NCBI RefSeq assembly: GCF_042697365.1
Contig: NZ_CP137604.1
DNA length: 64,000 nt
Strand: one strand, 5' to 3'
Source of the DNA: Brucella pseudintermedia
GTDB lineage: Bacteria > Pseudomonadota > Alphaproteobacteria > Rhizobiales > Rhizobiaceae
Shown: in pieces, positions 1 to 9,073 of the stretch
Layout: each line of letters opens with the position of its first letter
How positions within the stretch are numbered: position 1 is the stretch's first letter
Made by a program: the position numbers and the translations under genes
Notes under the pieces: model-generated
What the model saw: the letters and a program-made list of their open reading frames with translations, nothing else
Databases searched by the model: none
Told to the model about the DNA's origin: nothing

Positions 1-1
1 C

Positions 2-1255
2 GGTGCCGCTGTTGGCGCTGCGGCGATGGGCGTTGGTGCTGCCGCTGCTGCGGGGGCATATGGCCGCTCGCAGGCGACGGCTCAGGCTCCGGTGCAGTTC
101 AATCCGTCCAGCCAGCTTGGCAATGAAGACGACTTCTACAACCATTGGGCCGCCCAGGGCGCACAGCCGCTCGAAGCTGGCGATTATGGTGAACGGGCCG
201 CGATGCAGCCGGAAGACGATCTTGGCAGCGCCGCCGAAGCCTATCGCAATCGCCCGGTTCGTGGCCGTCGCGGCCTTATCCTGGCAAGCGTGGCCGGCGT
301 AGCCGTGCTGCTGGGCGGGATCGGCTATCACTTTCTCGGCGGCGCCGGTTCCGGTGAACCGGTCGTGATTCGCGCCGACAACCAGCCGATCAAGATGCAG
401 CCGGAAAATCCCGGCGGCGCGACAGTGCCGAACCAGGACAAGGCGGTATATGACCGTGTTGCCGGTACGCTGCCGAACAATCCGGAACAAAAGTCGCTGA
501 TCACATCCGGCGAAGAGCCGGTGGATATTTCCGGCACGGATGACAGCGAGAACATGGTGGACAACACCCCCGAGGAGCCGCAGGTGGCGAATAATGCACC
601 GGCCGTGAATCAGGACAACCGCAATGCGCCGCTGGTCCAGCCGCGCGAAGTGGAAACCATGATCGTGCGGCCGGATGGCTCGATCATTCAGCCTTCTCCG
701 GCACCGGAAGAAACCGCTTCGCAAATGCCTCCGGCAAACAGCACGCAGCCCGCTGCACCGGCTGGTGGCGACGAAATCGCCGCGCTCGCGGCTGGCAACG
801 CGCCGGCAGAACCTGCCGCACAGGTGTCGCCGCAGCCTCAGCAAGCTGCTGAAACGCCGCGTCTTCCCGTCCGCGCGCCGGTGGTGCCGTCGCGCCCGGC
901 TGAACAGCCGGTCAATATCGTCGGCAACGTGCCGCAGCGTACGCAGGCCCCGGCTGCATCCAACCCGGCTCCCGCACCGGCTGCGCCGCAGATTGCATCG
1001 GCAGCAGGTGCAGGCGGCTACTTCATCCAGATCGCTTCGCAGCCATCGGCTGAACTGGCCCAGAAGTCCTATGCGAACATGGCCCAGAAGTACGGCAGCG
1101 TGATCGGCGGCCGCAGTGTGGACATCAAGCGCGCCGACATTCCGGGCAAGGGCACCTACTATCGTGTCCGCGTTCAGGGCGGCTCCAAGGACGACGCCTC
1201 CGCACTGTGCGCTCGTCTCAAGTCCGCTGGCGGCAGCTGCTTCGTCACGCAGTGA
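2..1255 (+). CDS. SPOR-domain membrane protein (5' end outside window)
   Basis: The reading frame is open to the left edge of the window, so the true start lies upstream; the first visible ATG is at 26. The visible part has a basic and hydrophobic segment (RGRRGLILASVAGVAVLL) that looks like a single membrane span at about nt 260-335. A long Pro/Ala/Gln-rich linker follows, then a C-terminal SPOR domain over about the last 80 residues (GGYFIQIASQ to SGGSCFVTQ). SPOR domains bind denuded septal peptidoglycan, so this is probably a bitopic envelope protein with a periplasmic C-terminus. It lies directly upstream of nagZ, another peptidoglycan gene, but a strong terminator separates them. The exact role is unknown. 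Confidence 0.85.
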   Translation, partial: GAAVGAAAMGVGAAAAAGAYGRSQATAQAPVQFNPSSQLGNEDDFYNHWAAQGAQPLEAGDYGERAAMQPEDDLGSAAEAYRNRPVRGRRGLILASVAGVAVLLGGIGYHFLGGAGSGEPVVIRADNQPIKMQPENPGGATVPNQDKAVYDRVAGTLPNNPEQKSLITSGEEPVDISGTDDSENMVDNTPEEPQVANNAPAVNQDNRNAPLVQPREVETMIVRPDGSIIQPSPAPEETASQMPPANSTQPAAPAGGDEIAALAAGNAPAEPAAQVSPQPQQAAETPRLPVRAPVVPSRPAEQPVNIVGNVPQRTQAPAASNPAPAPAAPQIASAAGAGGYFIQIASQPSAELAQKSYANMAQKYGSVIGGRSVDIKRADIPGKGTYYRVRVQGGSKDDASALCARLKSAGGSCFVTQ

Positions 1256-1276
1256 TAGACGACACACTGAGTATCG

Positions 1277-1302
1277 AAAGGGCGGCTTCGGTCGCCCTTT
1301 TT
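1277..1302 (+). terminator. Rho-independent terminator after SPOR gene
   Basis: A perfect 8-bp stem (AAAGGGCG / CGCCCTTT) closes a loop of 8 bases and runs into a T run. It begins 22 nt after the SPOR gene stop. Confidence 0.85.
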
Positions 1303-1393
1303 CATGGTCCACTACCAAGCTCTGATTTTTTCGGTTAAACCGGGGCGGGCTTGTTTGAGTACAGCATTTCCGGACATTATTGGGGAAAAGCGC

Positions 1394-2413
1394 ATGATAG
1401 ACTGCAAGGCATGGATTGCCGGTGTGTCGGGAACGAAACTGACGGAAGACGAAATCGCGTTTTTCCGCGACGAAAGGCCCTGGGGCTTTATTCTTTTCGC
1501 GCGCAATGTTGAAAGCCTTGAACAGGTTTCTGATCTCACGGCGCATATGCGTGACCTGACGGGGCGGGACCAGACCCCTGTTTTCATCGATCAGGAAGGT
1601 GGCCGCGTGCAGCGCCTTCGCCCGCCGCTCGTGCCAAATTATCCTTCTGCCTCGGAAGTAGGCGCGATTTACGCGCGCGATCGCGAGGCGGGACTGCGCG
1701 CTGCATGGCTTCACGCTCGTCTTCATGCATTCGATTTGTTGAAGGTCGGCGTCAATGTGGACTGCCTGCCGGTGCTGGACGTACCTGTGGAGGGCGCGCA
1801 TGACGTCATCGGCGCACGAGCCTATTCCAAGAATCCGCATGCGGTTGCCGCAATGGGACGAGCCGCTGCCGAGGGCTTGCTGGCCGGTGGTTTGTTGCCC
1901 GTAGTCAAGCATATGCCGGGGCATGGCCGTGCCTTTGCCGACACGCACAAGGAGCTGGCGCGCGTTACCGTTCCACTGAATGAACTGGTCGCGCATGACT
2001 TCGTGCCGTTCAAGGCGCTCAACGATCTGCCGATGGCAATGACGGCTCACGTCGTTTTCGATTGCATCGACCCACAGCGCCCATCAACATTGTCGCCGAC
2101 CGTCATCAACACCATCATTCGCGATGTCATCCAGTTCGATGGACTTGTGATGAGCGACGACATTTCCATGAAAGCGCTCTCGGGCAGCCTTGGCGACATT
2201 GCGGACGGCATCGTTGGCGCGGGCTGCGATATGGTTCTCTATTGCGCAGGCGTGATGGAGGAATTGAAGGAAGTTGCAGCGCGTGTGCCCGTGCTCGAAG
2301 GCAAGGCAAAGCGCCGCGCCGAACTGGCTGAAGTCTATGCGGGCGACCCCGATCTTTCCAATGAGGAAGAACTGCGTGCAGAATTCGGCGCCATGTTCGA
2401 ACTGATAGCGTAA
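1394..2413 (+). CDS. nagZ: beta-N-acetylhexosaminidase NagZ
   Basis: This is a 339-residue glycoside hydrolase family 3 protein. NagZ removes N-acetylglucosamine from anhydro-muropeptides in the cytoplasm during peptidoglycan recycling. The family signature KHMPGHGR is at about residues 172-179 and the SDDISM block with the expected Asp nucleophile is at about 254-259. The length fits the bacterial NagZ type. The frame is open to an ATG at 1304, but I chose 1394 because a GGGGAAAAG ribosome site lies just upstream and the family begins close to this point. scpA follows after about 70 nt, an order common in this group of bacteria. Confidence 0.92.
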   Translation: MIDCKAWIAGVSGTKLTEDEIAFFRDERPWGFILFARNVESLEQVSDLTAHMRDLTGRDQTPVFIDQEGGRVQRLRPPLVPNYPSASEVGAIYARDREAGLRAAWLHARLHAFDLLKVGVNVDCLPVLDVPVEGAHDVIGARAYSKNPHAVAAMGRAAAEGLLAGGLLPVVKHMPGHGRAFADTHKELARVTVPLNELVAHDFVPFKALNDLPMAMTAHVVFDCIDPQRPSTLSPTVINTIIRDVIQFDGLVMSDDISMKALSGSLGDIADGIVGAGCDMVLYCAGVMEELKEVAARVPVLEGKAKRRAELAEVYAGDPDLSNEEELRAEFGAMFELIA

Positions 2414-2486
2414 TCGTCAAAACTTGGTAAACTGAGATCGTCGGCGGACCGGCCGCCGATGAAATCTTATCAGCAGGGAAACGGGC

Positions 2487-3338
2487 TTGGCAGCATCGGG
2501 TGCAGACACAGACGGCAAGGACGGCACGCTCGTGCCGATGGATGCGCTGTGGCAGGGCGAGACAGAACGCAGCGAAAGCGAACCGTCGCTCCTCATCGAT
2601 GTGCAGGGATTTGAAGGGCCGTTAGATCTGCTGCTCCATCTCGCACGCAGCCAGCGCGTCGATCTTGCCCGCATCTCCGTGCTGGCGCTTGCGGAGCAAT
2701 ATCTGCAATTTGTGGAGCAGGCGCGCGCCTTGCGCCTTGAACTTGCCGCCGACTATCTGGTGATGGCGGCATGGCTTGCCTATCTCAAGTCGAAACTGCT
2801 GATCCCGAAGCAGCAGGGCGACGATGGCGCGACTGGTGAAGAACTGGCGGCTTCGCTGCATTATCGCTTGAAGCGGCTTGAAGCCATGCGTGACGCCGCT
2901 GCGAAGCTCGTCAACCGCAACCGGCTGGGAAGGGATGTCTTTGCGCGGGGCATGCCGGAAATGGTCATGGTGGACAGGACCAGCCAGTTTTCCGCTACAC
3001 TATATGACCTTCTGACAGCCTATGCTTCACAGCGGCAGCGCGAGGCGGTTTCTCAGGTGCAGATTGCCAAGCGGGCTGTCTGGTCGCTGAAAGAAGCGCG
3101 CGTGGCGCTTGTGCGCCTGATGGGATCGGTCGGCGACTGGATATCGCTCGATCGCTTCCTGATCGATTATGCGCTTTCGCCGCGGGAGAGGGCTTCGGCG
3201 CTTGCAAGTTCCTTCGCCGCCAGCCTTGAGCTTGTGCGGGAAGGCAAGCTGGAAGTGAAGCAAAACGCTCCTTTCGAGCCGATCTATATCAGGGCGACGA
3301 GCGACCTGAGCGAATGGGATGAGGATGAGGATGTCTGA
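2487..3338 (+). CDS. scpA: segregation and condensation protein ScpA
   Basis: ScpA is the kleisin that joins SMC and ScpB in the bacterial condensin complex for chromosome segregation. The signature FEGPLDLLLHL is at residues 42-52, followed by the helical kleisin core. The 283-residue frame starts with TTG at 2487 behind AGGGAA; an ATG at 2538 would give a protein shorter by 17 residues, and the region between is not conserved enough to decide by eye. Its last 8 bases overlap the start of scpB, so the two are probably translationally coupled. Confidence 0.92.
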   Translation: MAASGADTDGKDGTLVPMDALWQGETERSESEPSLLIDVQGFEGPLDLLLHLARSQRVDLARISVLALAEQYLQFVEQARALRLELAADYLVMAAWLAYLKSKLLIPKQQGDDGATGEELAASLHYRLKRLEAMRDAAAKLVNRNRLGRDVFARGMPEMVMVDRTSQFSATLYDLLTAYASQRQREAVSQVQIAKRAVWSLKEARVALVRLMGSVGDWISLDRFLIDYALSPRERASALASSFAASLELVREGKLEVKQNAPFEPIYIRATSDLSEWDEDEDV

Positions 3339-4059
3339 GGCGGAACGTCGAAATCTGGCTGCGATCGATAGCGACGACGATCAGATCGAAACAGAGGCTC
3401 CTGTCTCGACGCAGGGGCTGGCCGAGCTTGCGCGCATTGTCGAGGCGATTGTCTTTGCGTCAGCCGAACCCGTTTCCGAACGCGCACTGGCGGAACGTTT
3501 GCCCGCCAATGTCGACGTTGCGCCGGTTTTGAGGCATTTGCAGAAAATATATGAAACGCGCGGCGTGCATCTTGTTCAGGTTGGCAGCGCATGGGCGTTT
3601 CGTACCGCCCCCGATCTCGCCTTTCTCATGAGCCGTGAAGCCGTGCAGCAGCGCAAGCTCTCACGCGCTGCGATGGAAGTGCTGGCCATCATTGCCTATC
3701 ATCAACCGGTCACGCGCGCCGAACTGGAAGATATTCGCGGTGTCGAAACTTCAAAGGGCACGCTTGATGTTCTGATGGAGACCGGCTGGATCAAATTGCG
3801 CGGGCGTCGCCGCACGCCCGGTCGCCCGGTCACCTATGGAACGACAGATGCGTTTCTCGACCATTTTGGCCTTCCGGAGATCCGTGATCTGCCCGGATTG
3901 GAAGAATTGCGGGGGGCAGGGCTTCTTTCTGCGCGGATGCCATCGAGTTTTGCCGTCCCCGTCCCGAACGTCGACCCGGATGAACTGACGGAAGACGAAG
4001 AGCCGCTCGAAGATATCGATCTGGAAAGCCTTGGCTTGCTCGCTCCACGCGGTGAATAA
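3331..4059 (+). CDS. scpB: segregation and condensation protein ScpB
   Basis: ScpB is the winged-helix partner of ScpA in the SMC complex. The protein of 242 residues shows the two winged-helix units expected (LARIVEAIVFASAEPVS, then SRAAMEVLAIIAYHQPVTRAELEDIRG). Three in-frame ATGs lie at 3319, 3325 and 3331; the last is preferred because GAGG at 3321-3324 sits 6 nt before it. It overlaps scpA by 8 nt. The acidic C-terminal tail is not diagnostic. Confidence 0.92.
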   Translation: MSEAERRNLAAIDSDDDQIETEAPVSTQGLAELARIVEAIVFASAEPVSERALAERLPANVDVAPVLRHLQKIYETRGVHLVQVGSAWAFRTAPDLAFLMSREAVQQRKLSRAAMEVLAIIAYHQPVTRAELEDIRGVETSKGTLDVLMETGWIKLRGRRRTPGRPVTYGTTDAFLDHFGLPEIRDLPGLEELRGAGLLSARMPSSFAVPVPNVDPDELTEDEEPLEDIDLESLGLLAPRGE

Positions 4060-4202
4060 TCCCGGTCTGGGCTTTGCAGCCAATTTTATTTGTCGCAAAG
4101 CCGTTCACCGTCACACTTCTGTTTGAAAGATTTGTTGAAAGCGCTTAAATCGTAATTGGCATTGCAGGAACATGCCGCGCTTGCGGCAATGAGAGGAATA
4201 AA

Positions 4203-4421
4203 ATGGGTAGCTTTTCCATCTGGCACTGGCTGATCGTCCTGGCGGTTGTGCTTCTTCTGTTTGGCCGCGGCAAGATTCCCGAGCTGATGGGTGACGTTGC
4301 CAAGGGCATCAAGAACTTCAAGCAGGGCATGAACGACGACGATGCGAAGGACGATGCGCGCACGATCGACGCCAAGGCTGACGAGACGGTCAACGACGTC
4401 AAGAAAACCACCAAGTCCTGA
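4203..4421 (+). CDS. tatA: twin-arginine translocase subunit TatA
   Basis: TatA is the small pore-forming subunit of the Tat system, which exports folded proteins across the inner membrane. The 72 residues show the classic form: one N-terminal membrane helix (about 6-23), the FGRGKIPELMGDVAKGIKNF hinge and amphipathic helix, and a charged tail. A good ribosome site (GAGAGGA) precedes the ATG. tatB and tatC follow on the same strand, but a repeat element of about 110 nt sits between tatA and tatB. Confidence 0.95.
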   Translation: MGSFSIWHWLIVLAVVLLLFGRGKIPELMGDVAKGIKNFKQGMNDDDAKDDARTIDAKADETVNDVKKTTKS

Positions 4422-4422
4422 T

Positions 4423-4530
4423 CTAGAGCATGTTTCCCGAAAGCAGGAACCGGTTTCGGGATAAAGACATGCGTAAAAACAAAAAGTTACAGCGTTTCCA
4501 ATGATTCAGACAAACAGGAAGCGCTTTAAC
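4423..4530. repeat. Rhizobiales-type intergenic palindromic repeat, copy 1
   Basis: The sequence between tatA and tatB is a compound palindrome. GCATGT (4428-4433) pairs with ACATGC (4467-4472) and CCCGAAA (4436-4442) with TTTCGGG (4454-4460). A second inverted repeat, AGCGTTTCC (4491-4499) with GGAAGCGCT (4517-4525), follows. The same core arrangement (pyrimidine-rich arm, ACCGGTTT, AAGACATGCG) recurs near 23316. Such elements are common between genes in Brucella and Rhizobium relatives. It would be transcribed within the tatABC message and could form a hairpin there. Confidence 0.75.
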
Positions 4531-4641
4531 GGATAAAGCATGCTGCGTGCGGGACAGCGCGCAGCATATTTTGCCATTTACAAGTGCGGTTTTCCGCCGA
4601 AAGACGGGACGCGCGCGCGAATTGCGCGGGGTATCAAGAAT

Positions 4642-5232
4642 ATGTTCGACATCGGTTGGTCTGAACTTCTGATTATTGCGATCGTGATGATCGTGGTGGT
4701 CGGTCCCAAGGATTTGCCGAAGATGCTGCGTGCATTCGGTAAAGCGACCGCGCGCATGCGCGCGACCGCCAACGAGTTCAAGCAGCAGTTCGACGAAGCC
4801 TTGAAAGAGGCTGAGCTTGACGATGTAAAGACCATCATCGACGAGACCCGCAAGCTCGACCCGCGTTCAAAGATCACGCAGGTGTTCGATCCGATTCGAA
4901 GCGCGGGCGAGGATTTGCGCGCTGGCCTCCAATCCACATCGTCCATGTCTCCGGCGACGCCTGAAAAAATAGCCGAAGTGACCACGCCGGTTGATGCTGG
5001 CGGCGCTCCGGTGCCGCCTGCTGTGGAGCCTGCCGCAGAACAGGCTCCAGCGCCCAAAAAGCCTGCTCGCAAGGCTGCGCCGAAGGCAGGGAATAAAGCC
5101 AAAGAAGCCAAGGCAGCGCCGGTTGCAAAGCCAGCTTCCCGGAAGTCGGCGTCAACGAAATCGGAAACTGCAAAGGCTGCTGCCGCAGCACCTGCCAAAA
5201 AGACCACGAAGAAGACAGGAACCAAAGCGTGA
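4642..5232 (+). CDS. tatB: twin-arginine translocase subunit TatB
   Basis: TatB forms the substrate-receptor complex with TatC. The protein of 196 residues starts MFDIGWSELL, has one membrane helix (about 4-21) with the VVGPKDLPKMLRAFGKA hinge, an amphipathic helix, and a long low-complexity Ala/Lys/Pro tail from about residue 120 to the end. The frame is open upstream to 4540, but that extension is inconsistent with the family start. The stop overlaps the GTG of tatC by 4 nt (GTGA), which indicates coupling. Confidence 0.94.
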   Translation: MFDIGWSELLIIAIVMIVVVGPKDLPKMLRAFGKATARMRATANEFKQQFDEALKEAELDDVKTIIDETRKLDPRSKITQVFDPIRSAGEDLRAGLQSTSSMSPATPEKIAEVTTPVDAGGAPVPPAVEPAAEQAPAPKKPARKAAPKAGNKAKEAKAAPVAKPASRKSASTKSETAKAAAAAPAKKTTKKTGTKA

Positions 5233-6053
5233 CACGCGACGAGGACGAAATCGAACAGAGCGCAGCGCCTCTGCTTGAACACCTGATCGAACTGCGCCGC
5301 CGCCTGATCTGGGCGATTCTGGCATTTTTCGTGGCATTTGTTTTCTGTTTCGCTTTCGCCAAACAGCTGTTCAACCTGCTTGTCGTACCATATCAGTGGG
5401 CGCTCGACTGGGCGGGCATGGATCGCTCGAAGGCAGAACTGATCTATACTGCGCCGCAGGAATTCTTCTTCACGCAGGTGAAGGTGGCCATGTTCGGCGG
5501 CATCGTGCTGGCATTTCCGATCATTGCTGCGCAGATTTACAAATTCGTGGCGCCCGGCCTCTACAAGCACGAACGCATGGCGTTCCTGCCATTCCTGATC
5601 GCTTCGCCGATCCTGTTTTTGATGGGCGGCGCGCTCGTCTATTTCTTCTTCACGCCGATGGTGATGTGGTTCTTCCTCGCCATGCAGCAGACCGGCGGCA
5701 GCGGTGAAGTGCAGATTTCCCTCCTGCCCAAAGTATCGGAATATTTGAGCCTCATCATGACGCTCATCTTTGCGTTTGGCCTGGTCTTCCAGCTGCCGGT
5801 GGTCACGAGCCTGATGGCGCGTGTCGGGCTGGTGACGTCGGCGGGCCTCAAGGACAAGCGCAAATACGCCATCGTCATCGCTTTCATCGTGGCTGCCGTG
5901 CTGACGCCGCCTGATCCGGCGAGCCAGATCGGCCTTGCCTTGCCGACGATCCTTCTCTACGAGATTTCAATCATCGTGGCTCGCATGATCGAGAAGAAGC
6001 GGGATGAGGCGCAGGCAAACACCGACGCTGAAAATAACGCTTCATCCTCCTGA
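5229..6053 (+). CDS. tatC: twin-arginine translocase subunit TatC
   Basis: TatC is the multi-spanning inner-membrane receptor that recognises twin-arginine signal peptides. The 274-residue protein has the family N-terminus (LLEHLIELRRRL, about residues 15-26) and six predicted membrane helices, with conserved blocks such as QIYKFVAPGLYKHER and the LTPPDPASQ loop near the C-terminus. It begins with GTG, overlapping the tatB stop by 4 nt. Confidence 0.95.
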   Translation: MTRDEDEIEQSAAPLLEHLIELRRRLIWAILAFFVAFVFCFAFAKQLFNLLVVPYQWALDWAGMDRSKAELIYTAPQEFFFTQVKVAMFGGIVLAFPIIAAQIYKFVAPGLYKHERMAFLPFLIASPILFLMGGALVYFFFTPMVMWFFLAMQQTGGSGEVQISLLPKVSEYLSLIMTLIFAFGLVFQLPVVTSLMARVGLVTSAGLKDKRKYAIVIAFIVAAVLTPPDPASQIGLALPTILLYEISIIVARMIEKKRDEAQANTDAENNASSS

Positions 6054-6128
6054 TTTGTCACGTTAATTCCGTAAGGTCGCAGGTTGTGCGGCCTTGCTTC
6101 TGTTCAATTTCACGAAACGGCTTTTCCC

Positions 6129-7412
6129 ATGCTCGACATCAAATGGATACGCGAAAACCCTGAAACCCTCGATAAAGCGCTCGCCAAGCGTGGGGCTCAG
6201 TCGCTGTCGTCCGAACTGATGGCGCTGGACGAGAAACGCCGCGAATATGTTGGCAAGGTTCAGGCCGCGCAGGAGCGCCGCAACGCTGCCTCGAAGGAAA
6301 TCGGCAAGGCCATGGCTGCGAAGGATGCAGCAACGGCTGACAGGCTGAAGGCGGAAGTTGCCGAGTTGAAGGATTTTCTTGCTCAGGCCGAAGACGAAGA
6401 ACGCCGTCTGACCAAGGAACTGAACGACGCGCTGTCGTCCATCCCCAATATTCCGCTCGAAGACGTGCCGCTCGGCAAGGATGAAAGCGACAATGTCGAA
6501 ATCCGCCGCGTCGGCAACCAGCGCAACTTCGCTTTCCAGCCGAAGGAACATTTCGAGCTGGGCGAGGCGCTCGGCTACATGGATTTCGAGCGTGCGGCAA
6601 AGCTCGCAGGTTCGCGCTTTACCGTGCTGAAGGGGCCGCTCGCGCGTCTCGAACGGGCGCTCGGTCAGTTCATGCTCGATCTCCATACGACAGAGCACGG
6701 CTACACCGAAACAATGCCGCCGCTGATGGTGCGCGACGAAGCTGTCTATGGAACCGGTCAGCTGCCGAAATTCTCGGAAGACCTTTTCCGCACCACGGAT
6801 GGCCGCTGGCTCATTCCGACCGCCGAAGTGCCGCTGACCAATCTCGTCGCCGACGAAATCGTCGACGCGAAGTCGCTTCCCCAGCGTTATACGGCACTGA
6901 CGCCGTGCTTCCGCTCGGAAGCGGGCTCCGCCGGTCGCGACACACGCGGTATGCTGCGCCAGCACCAGTTCCTGAAAGTGGAAATGGTGTCGATTACCGA
7001 TGCCGACAGCGCCATTGAAGAACATGAGCGTATGACCGCCTGCGCCGAGGAAGTGCTGAAGCGCCTCGGTCTGCCGTTCCGCACGGTCGTGCTCTGTACC
7101 GGCGACATGGGCTTCGGCGCGCAGAAGACTTACGACATCGAAGTGTGGCTGCCGGGCCAGAACACCTATCGCGAAATTTCCAGTTGCTCGGTCTGCGGTG
7201 ATTTCCAGGGCCGTCGCATGAATGCCCGCTATCGTCCGGAAGGCGAAAAGTCGACCCGTTTCGTGCACACGCTGAACGGTTCGGGTGTCGCCGTCGGCCG
7301 TGCCCTTATCGCCGTGATGGAAAATTATCAGGAAGAAGACGGCAGCATTCATATTCCTGAAGCATTGCAGCCATACATGGGCGGCCTCACGCGGATCGAG
7401 AAAGCTGCGTGA
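6129..7412 (+). CDS. serS: serine--tRNA ligase
   Basis: This class II synthetase charges tRNA-Ser. The 427 residues begin MLDIKWIRENPE and contain the N-terminal coiled-coil arm that grips tRNA (about 30-100), motif 2 (PCFRSEAGSAGRDTRG) and motif 3 (GSGVAVGRALIAVMEN). An ATG at 6084 is also in frame, but the family start is at 6129. It ends 33 nt before surE. Confidence 0.96.
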   Translation: MLDIKWIRENPETLDKALAKRGAQSLSSELMALDEKRREYVGKVQAAQERRNAASKEIGKAMAAKDAATADRLKAEVAELKDFLAQAEDEERRLTKELNDALSSIPNIPLEDVPLGKDESDNVEIRRVGNQRNFAFQPKEHFELGEALGYMDFERAAKLAGSRFTVLKGPLARLERALGQFMLDLHTTEHGYTETMPPLMVRDEAVYGTGQLPKFSEDLFRTTDGRWLIPTAEVPLTNLVADEIVDAKSLPQRYTALTPCFRSEAGSAGRDTRGMLRQHQFLKVEMVSITDADSAIEEHERMTACAEEVLKRLGLPFRTVVLCTGDMGFGAQKTYDIEVWLPGQNTYREISSCSVCGDFQGRRMNARYRPEGEKSTRFVHTLNGSGVAVGRALIAVMENYQEEDGSIHIPEALQPYMGGLTRIEKAA

Positions 7413-7445
7413 ATCAGAATCATTGATAGATGAAGGAGTGATGAC

Positions 7446-8213
7446 GTGCGAATTCTGCTGACGAACGATGATGGTATCCACGCTGAAGGCCTCGCAGTTC
7501 TGGAGCGGATCGCACGCAAACTCTCCGACGATGTCTGGGTGGTCGCTCCCGAAACCGATCAGAGCGGCCTCGCGCATTCGCTGACGCTGTCAGAACCGCT
7601 TCGCCTTCGCCAGATCGACGAACGCCATTTTGCATTGCGCGGCACGCCGACCGATTGCGTCATCATGGGCGTGCGTCACGTGCTGCCCGGCGCGCCCGAT
7701 CTGGTTCTCTCCGGCGTCAATTCCGGTGCCAACATGGCCGATGACGTGACCTATTCGGGCACCGTTGCCGGTGCAATGGAAGGGACCTTGCTGGGTGTAC
7801 GGGCGATCGCGCTGTCGCAGGAATATGAATATGAAGGCGACCGCCGCATCGTGCCGTGGGAAACGGCGGAAGCCCACGCGCCGGACCTTATCAAAAAGCT
7901 GATGGAGGCTGGCTGGCCGGAAGGGGTTCTACTGAACCTGAATTTCCCGAACTGCGGCCCGGAGGAAGTGCAGGGCGTGCGTGTCACGGCACAGGGCAAG
8001 CTTAGCCACGATGCGCGCCTCGACGAGCGCCGGGACGGACGCGGCTTTCCTTATTTCTGGCTGCACTTCGGTCGCGGCAAGGCGCCTGTCGCAGATGACA
8101 GCGACATTGCGGCCATTCGTTCCGACTGCATTTCGGTCACCCCGTTGCACCTTGATCTGACCGCGCATAAGGTTCGGGCAGAATTGAGCGCAGCACTTGG
8201 GGTTGAAGCATGA
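7446..8213 (+). CDS. surE: 5'/3'-nucleotidase SurE
   Basis: SurE is a metal-dependent nucleoside monophosphate phosphatase linked to stationary-phase survival. The metal site NDDGIHAEG is at residues 7-15, and the second conserved block, SGVNSGANMADDVTYSGT, is present. The length of 255 residues is normal. GTG is the start, with a strong AAGGAG site at 7433-7438. The stop overlaps the pcm start by 4 nt (ATGA), the usual surE-pcm pairing. Confidence 0.95.
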   Translation: MRILLTNDDGIHAEGLAVLERIARKLSDDVWVVAPETDQSGLAHSLTLSEPLRLRQIDERHFALRGTPTDCVIMGVRHVLPGAPDLVLSGVNSGANMADDVTYSGTVAGAMEGTLLGVRAIALSQEYEYEGDRRIVPWETAEAHAPDLIKKLMEAGWPEGVLLNLNFPNCGPEEVQGVRVTAQGKLSHDARLDERRDGRGFPYFWLHFGRGKAPVADDSDIAAIRSDCISVTPLHLDLTAHKVRAELSAALGVEA

Positions 8214-8878
8214 GGCAGGCAGCGTCTGAGCGCCCACGGCTTTCGGACAGGGAAGGATTTGCATCCTTCGTTATGCGGATGCGCGGATACGGTATTGACG
8301 ATCCGCGTCTCTTCGCAGCCATTGAGGCCACGCCTCGCCAGAGTTTTCTCGCATCCGCATGGTCTCATCTCGCCTATAGCCCCCGCACTGCGCCGCTTGA
8401 CTGCGGCGAGTATATGGAAGGCATCGACGAACAGGCCCGCGCCATCGCTGCGCTGAAGTTGGAACCCGGTCATCGGGTTCTGGAAATCGGAACGGGCTCC
8501 GGTTTTACGGCGGCGGTGATGTCGACTCTTGCCGGTCGCGTCACGACTGTCGAGCGCTATCGCAAGCTTTGCGACCACGCCTTGCAGCAATTCGTGTCGC
8601 TGAAGCGCGAGAACATCATGGTCAAGCATGCCGATGGTCGCCATGGAATGCCGGGCGGCCCATTCGACCGCATCCTGATCTGGCTCGCCTTCGACGAAGT
8701 GCCGCGTCATTTCGTCGATCTTCTGGCGACGCATGGCGTGTTGATCGCCCCCATCGGTCCGGGCGATGGCCCGCAGGTCATGACGCGCATCGCCAAGGTT
8801 GGCAGCCGCTTCGAGCAGGAGGACCTGATGGCGGTTCGCTATCAGCCTTTCATCGAAGGCGTCTCGTCCGTTCTTTGA
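8210..8878 (+). CDS. pcm: protein-L-isoaspartate O-methyltransferase (first copy)
   Basis: This SAM-dependent methyltransferase starts repair of isoaspartyl residues in aged proteins. The SAM motif VLEIGTGSGFTA is at about residues 90-101, followed by the TTVERYRKLCDHA acidic-loop block. Its 222 residues match the family size. It is coupled to surE by a 4-nt overlap. A more divergent relative is encoded at 62728-63396. Confidence 0.92.
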   Translation: MRQAASERPRLSDREGFASFVMRMRGYGIDDPRLFAAIEATPRQSFLASAWSHLAYSPRTAPLDCGEYMEGIDEQARAIAALKLEPGHRVLEIGTGSGFTAAVMSTLAGRVTTVERYRKLCDHALQQFVSLKRENIMVKHADGRHGMPGGPFDRILIWLAFDEVPRHFVDLLATHGVLIAPIGPGDGPQVMTRIAKVGSRFEQEDLMAVRYQPFIEGVSSVL

Positions 8879-9073
8879 CCGGCAGATATTGATTCGTCAA
8901 AAAGATGGCTGACTGGTTCTTTCCGGCATCGCCGGAGAGGGCTTTCGGCAGCTTTGTGCGCTTATGGTATTTAATTGGTGAATCTTTTTTCGAAGATTTG
9001 CCCTTCTTAACCAGAGAGTAACATTAACGCGTTTTAATCACCTTACTGAGTTTCGAGTATGGGCGAGTTGAAC

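Noticed and set aside
6063..7577. Minus-strand open frame of 504 codons opposite serS
   Set aside because: Antisense to serS, with no recognisable domain. High GC makes such frames common.
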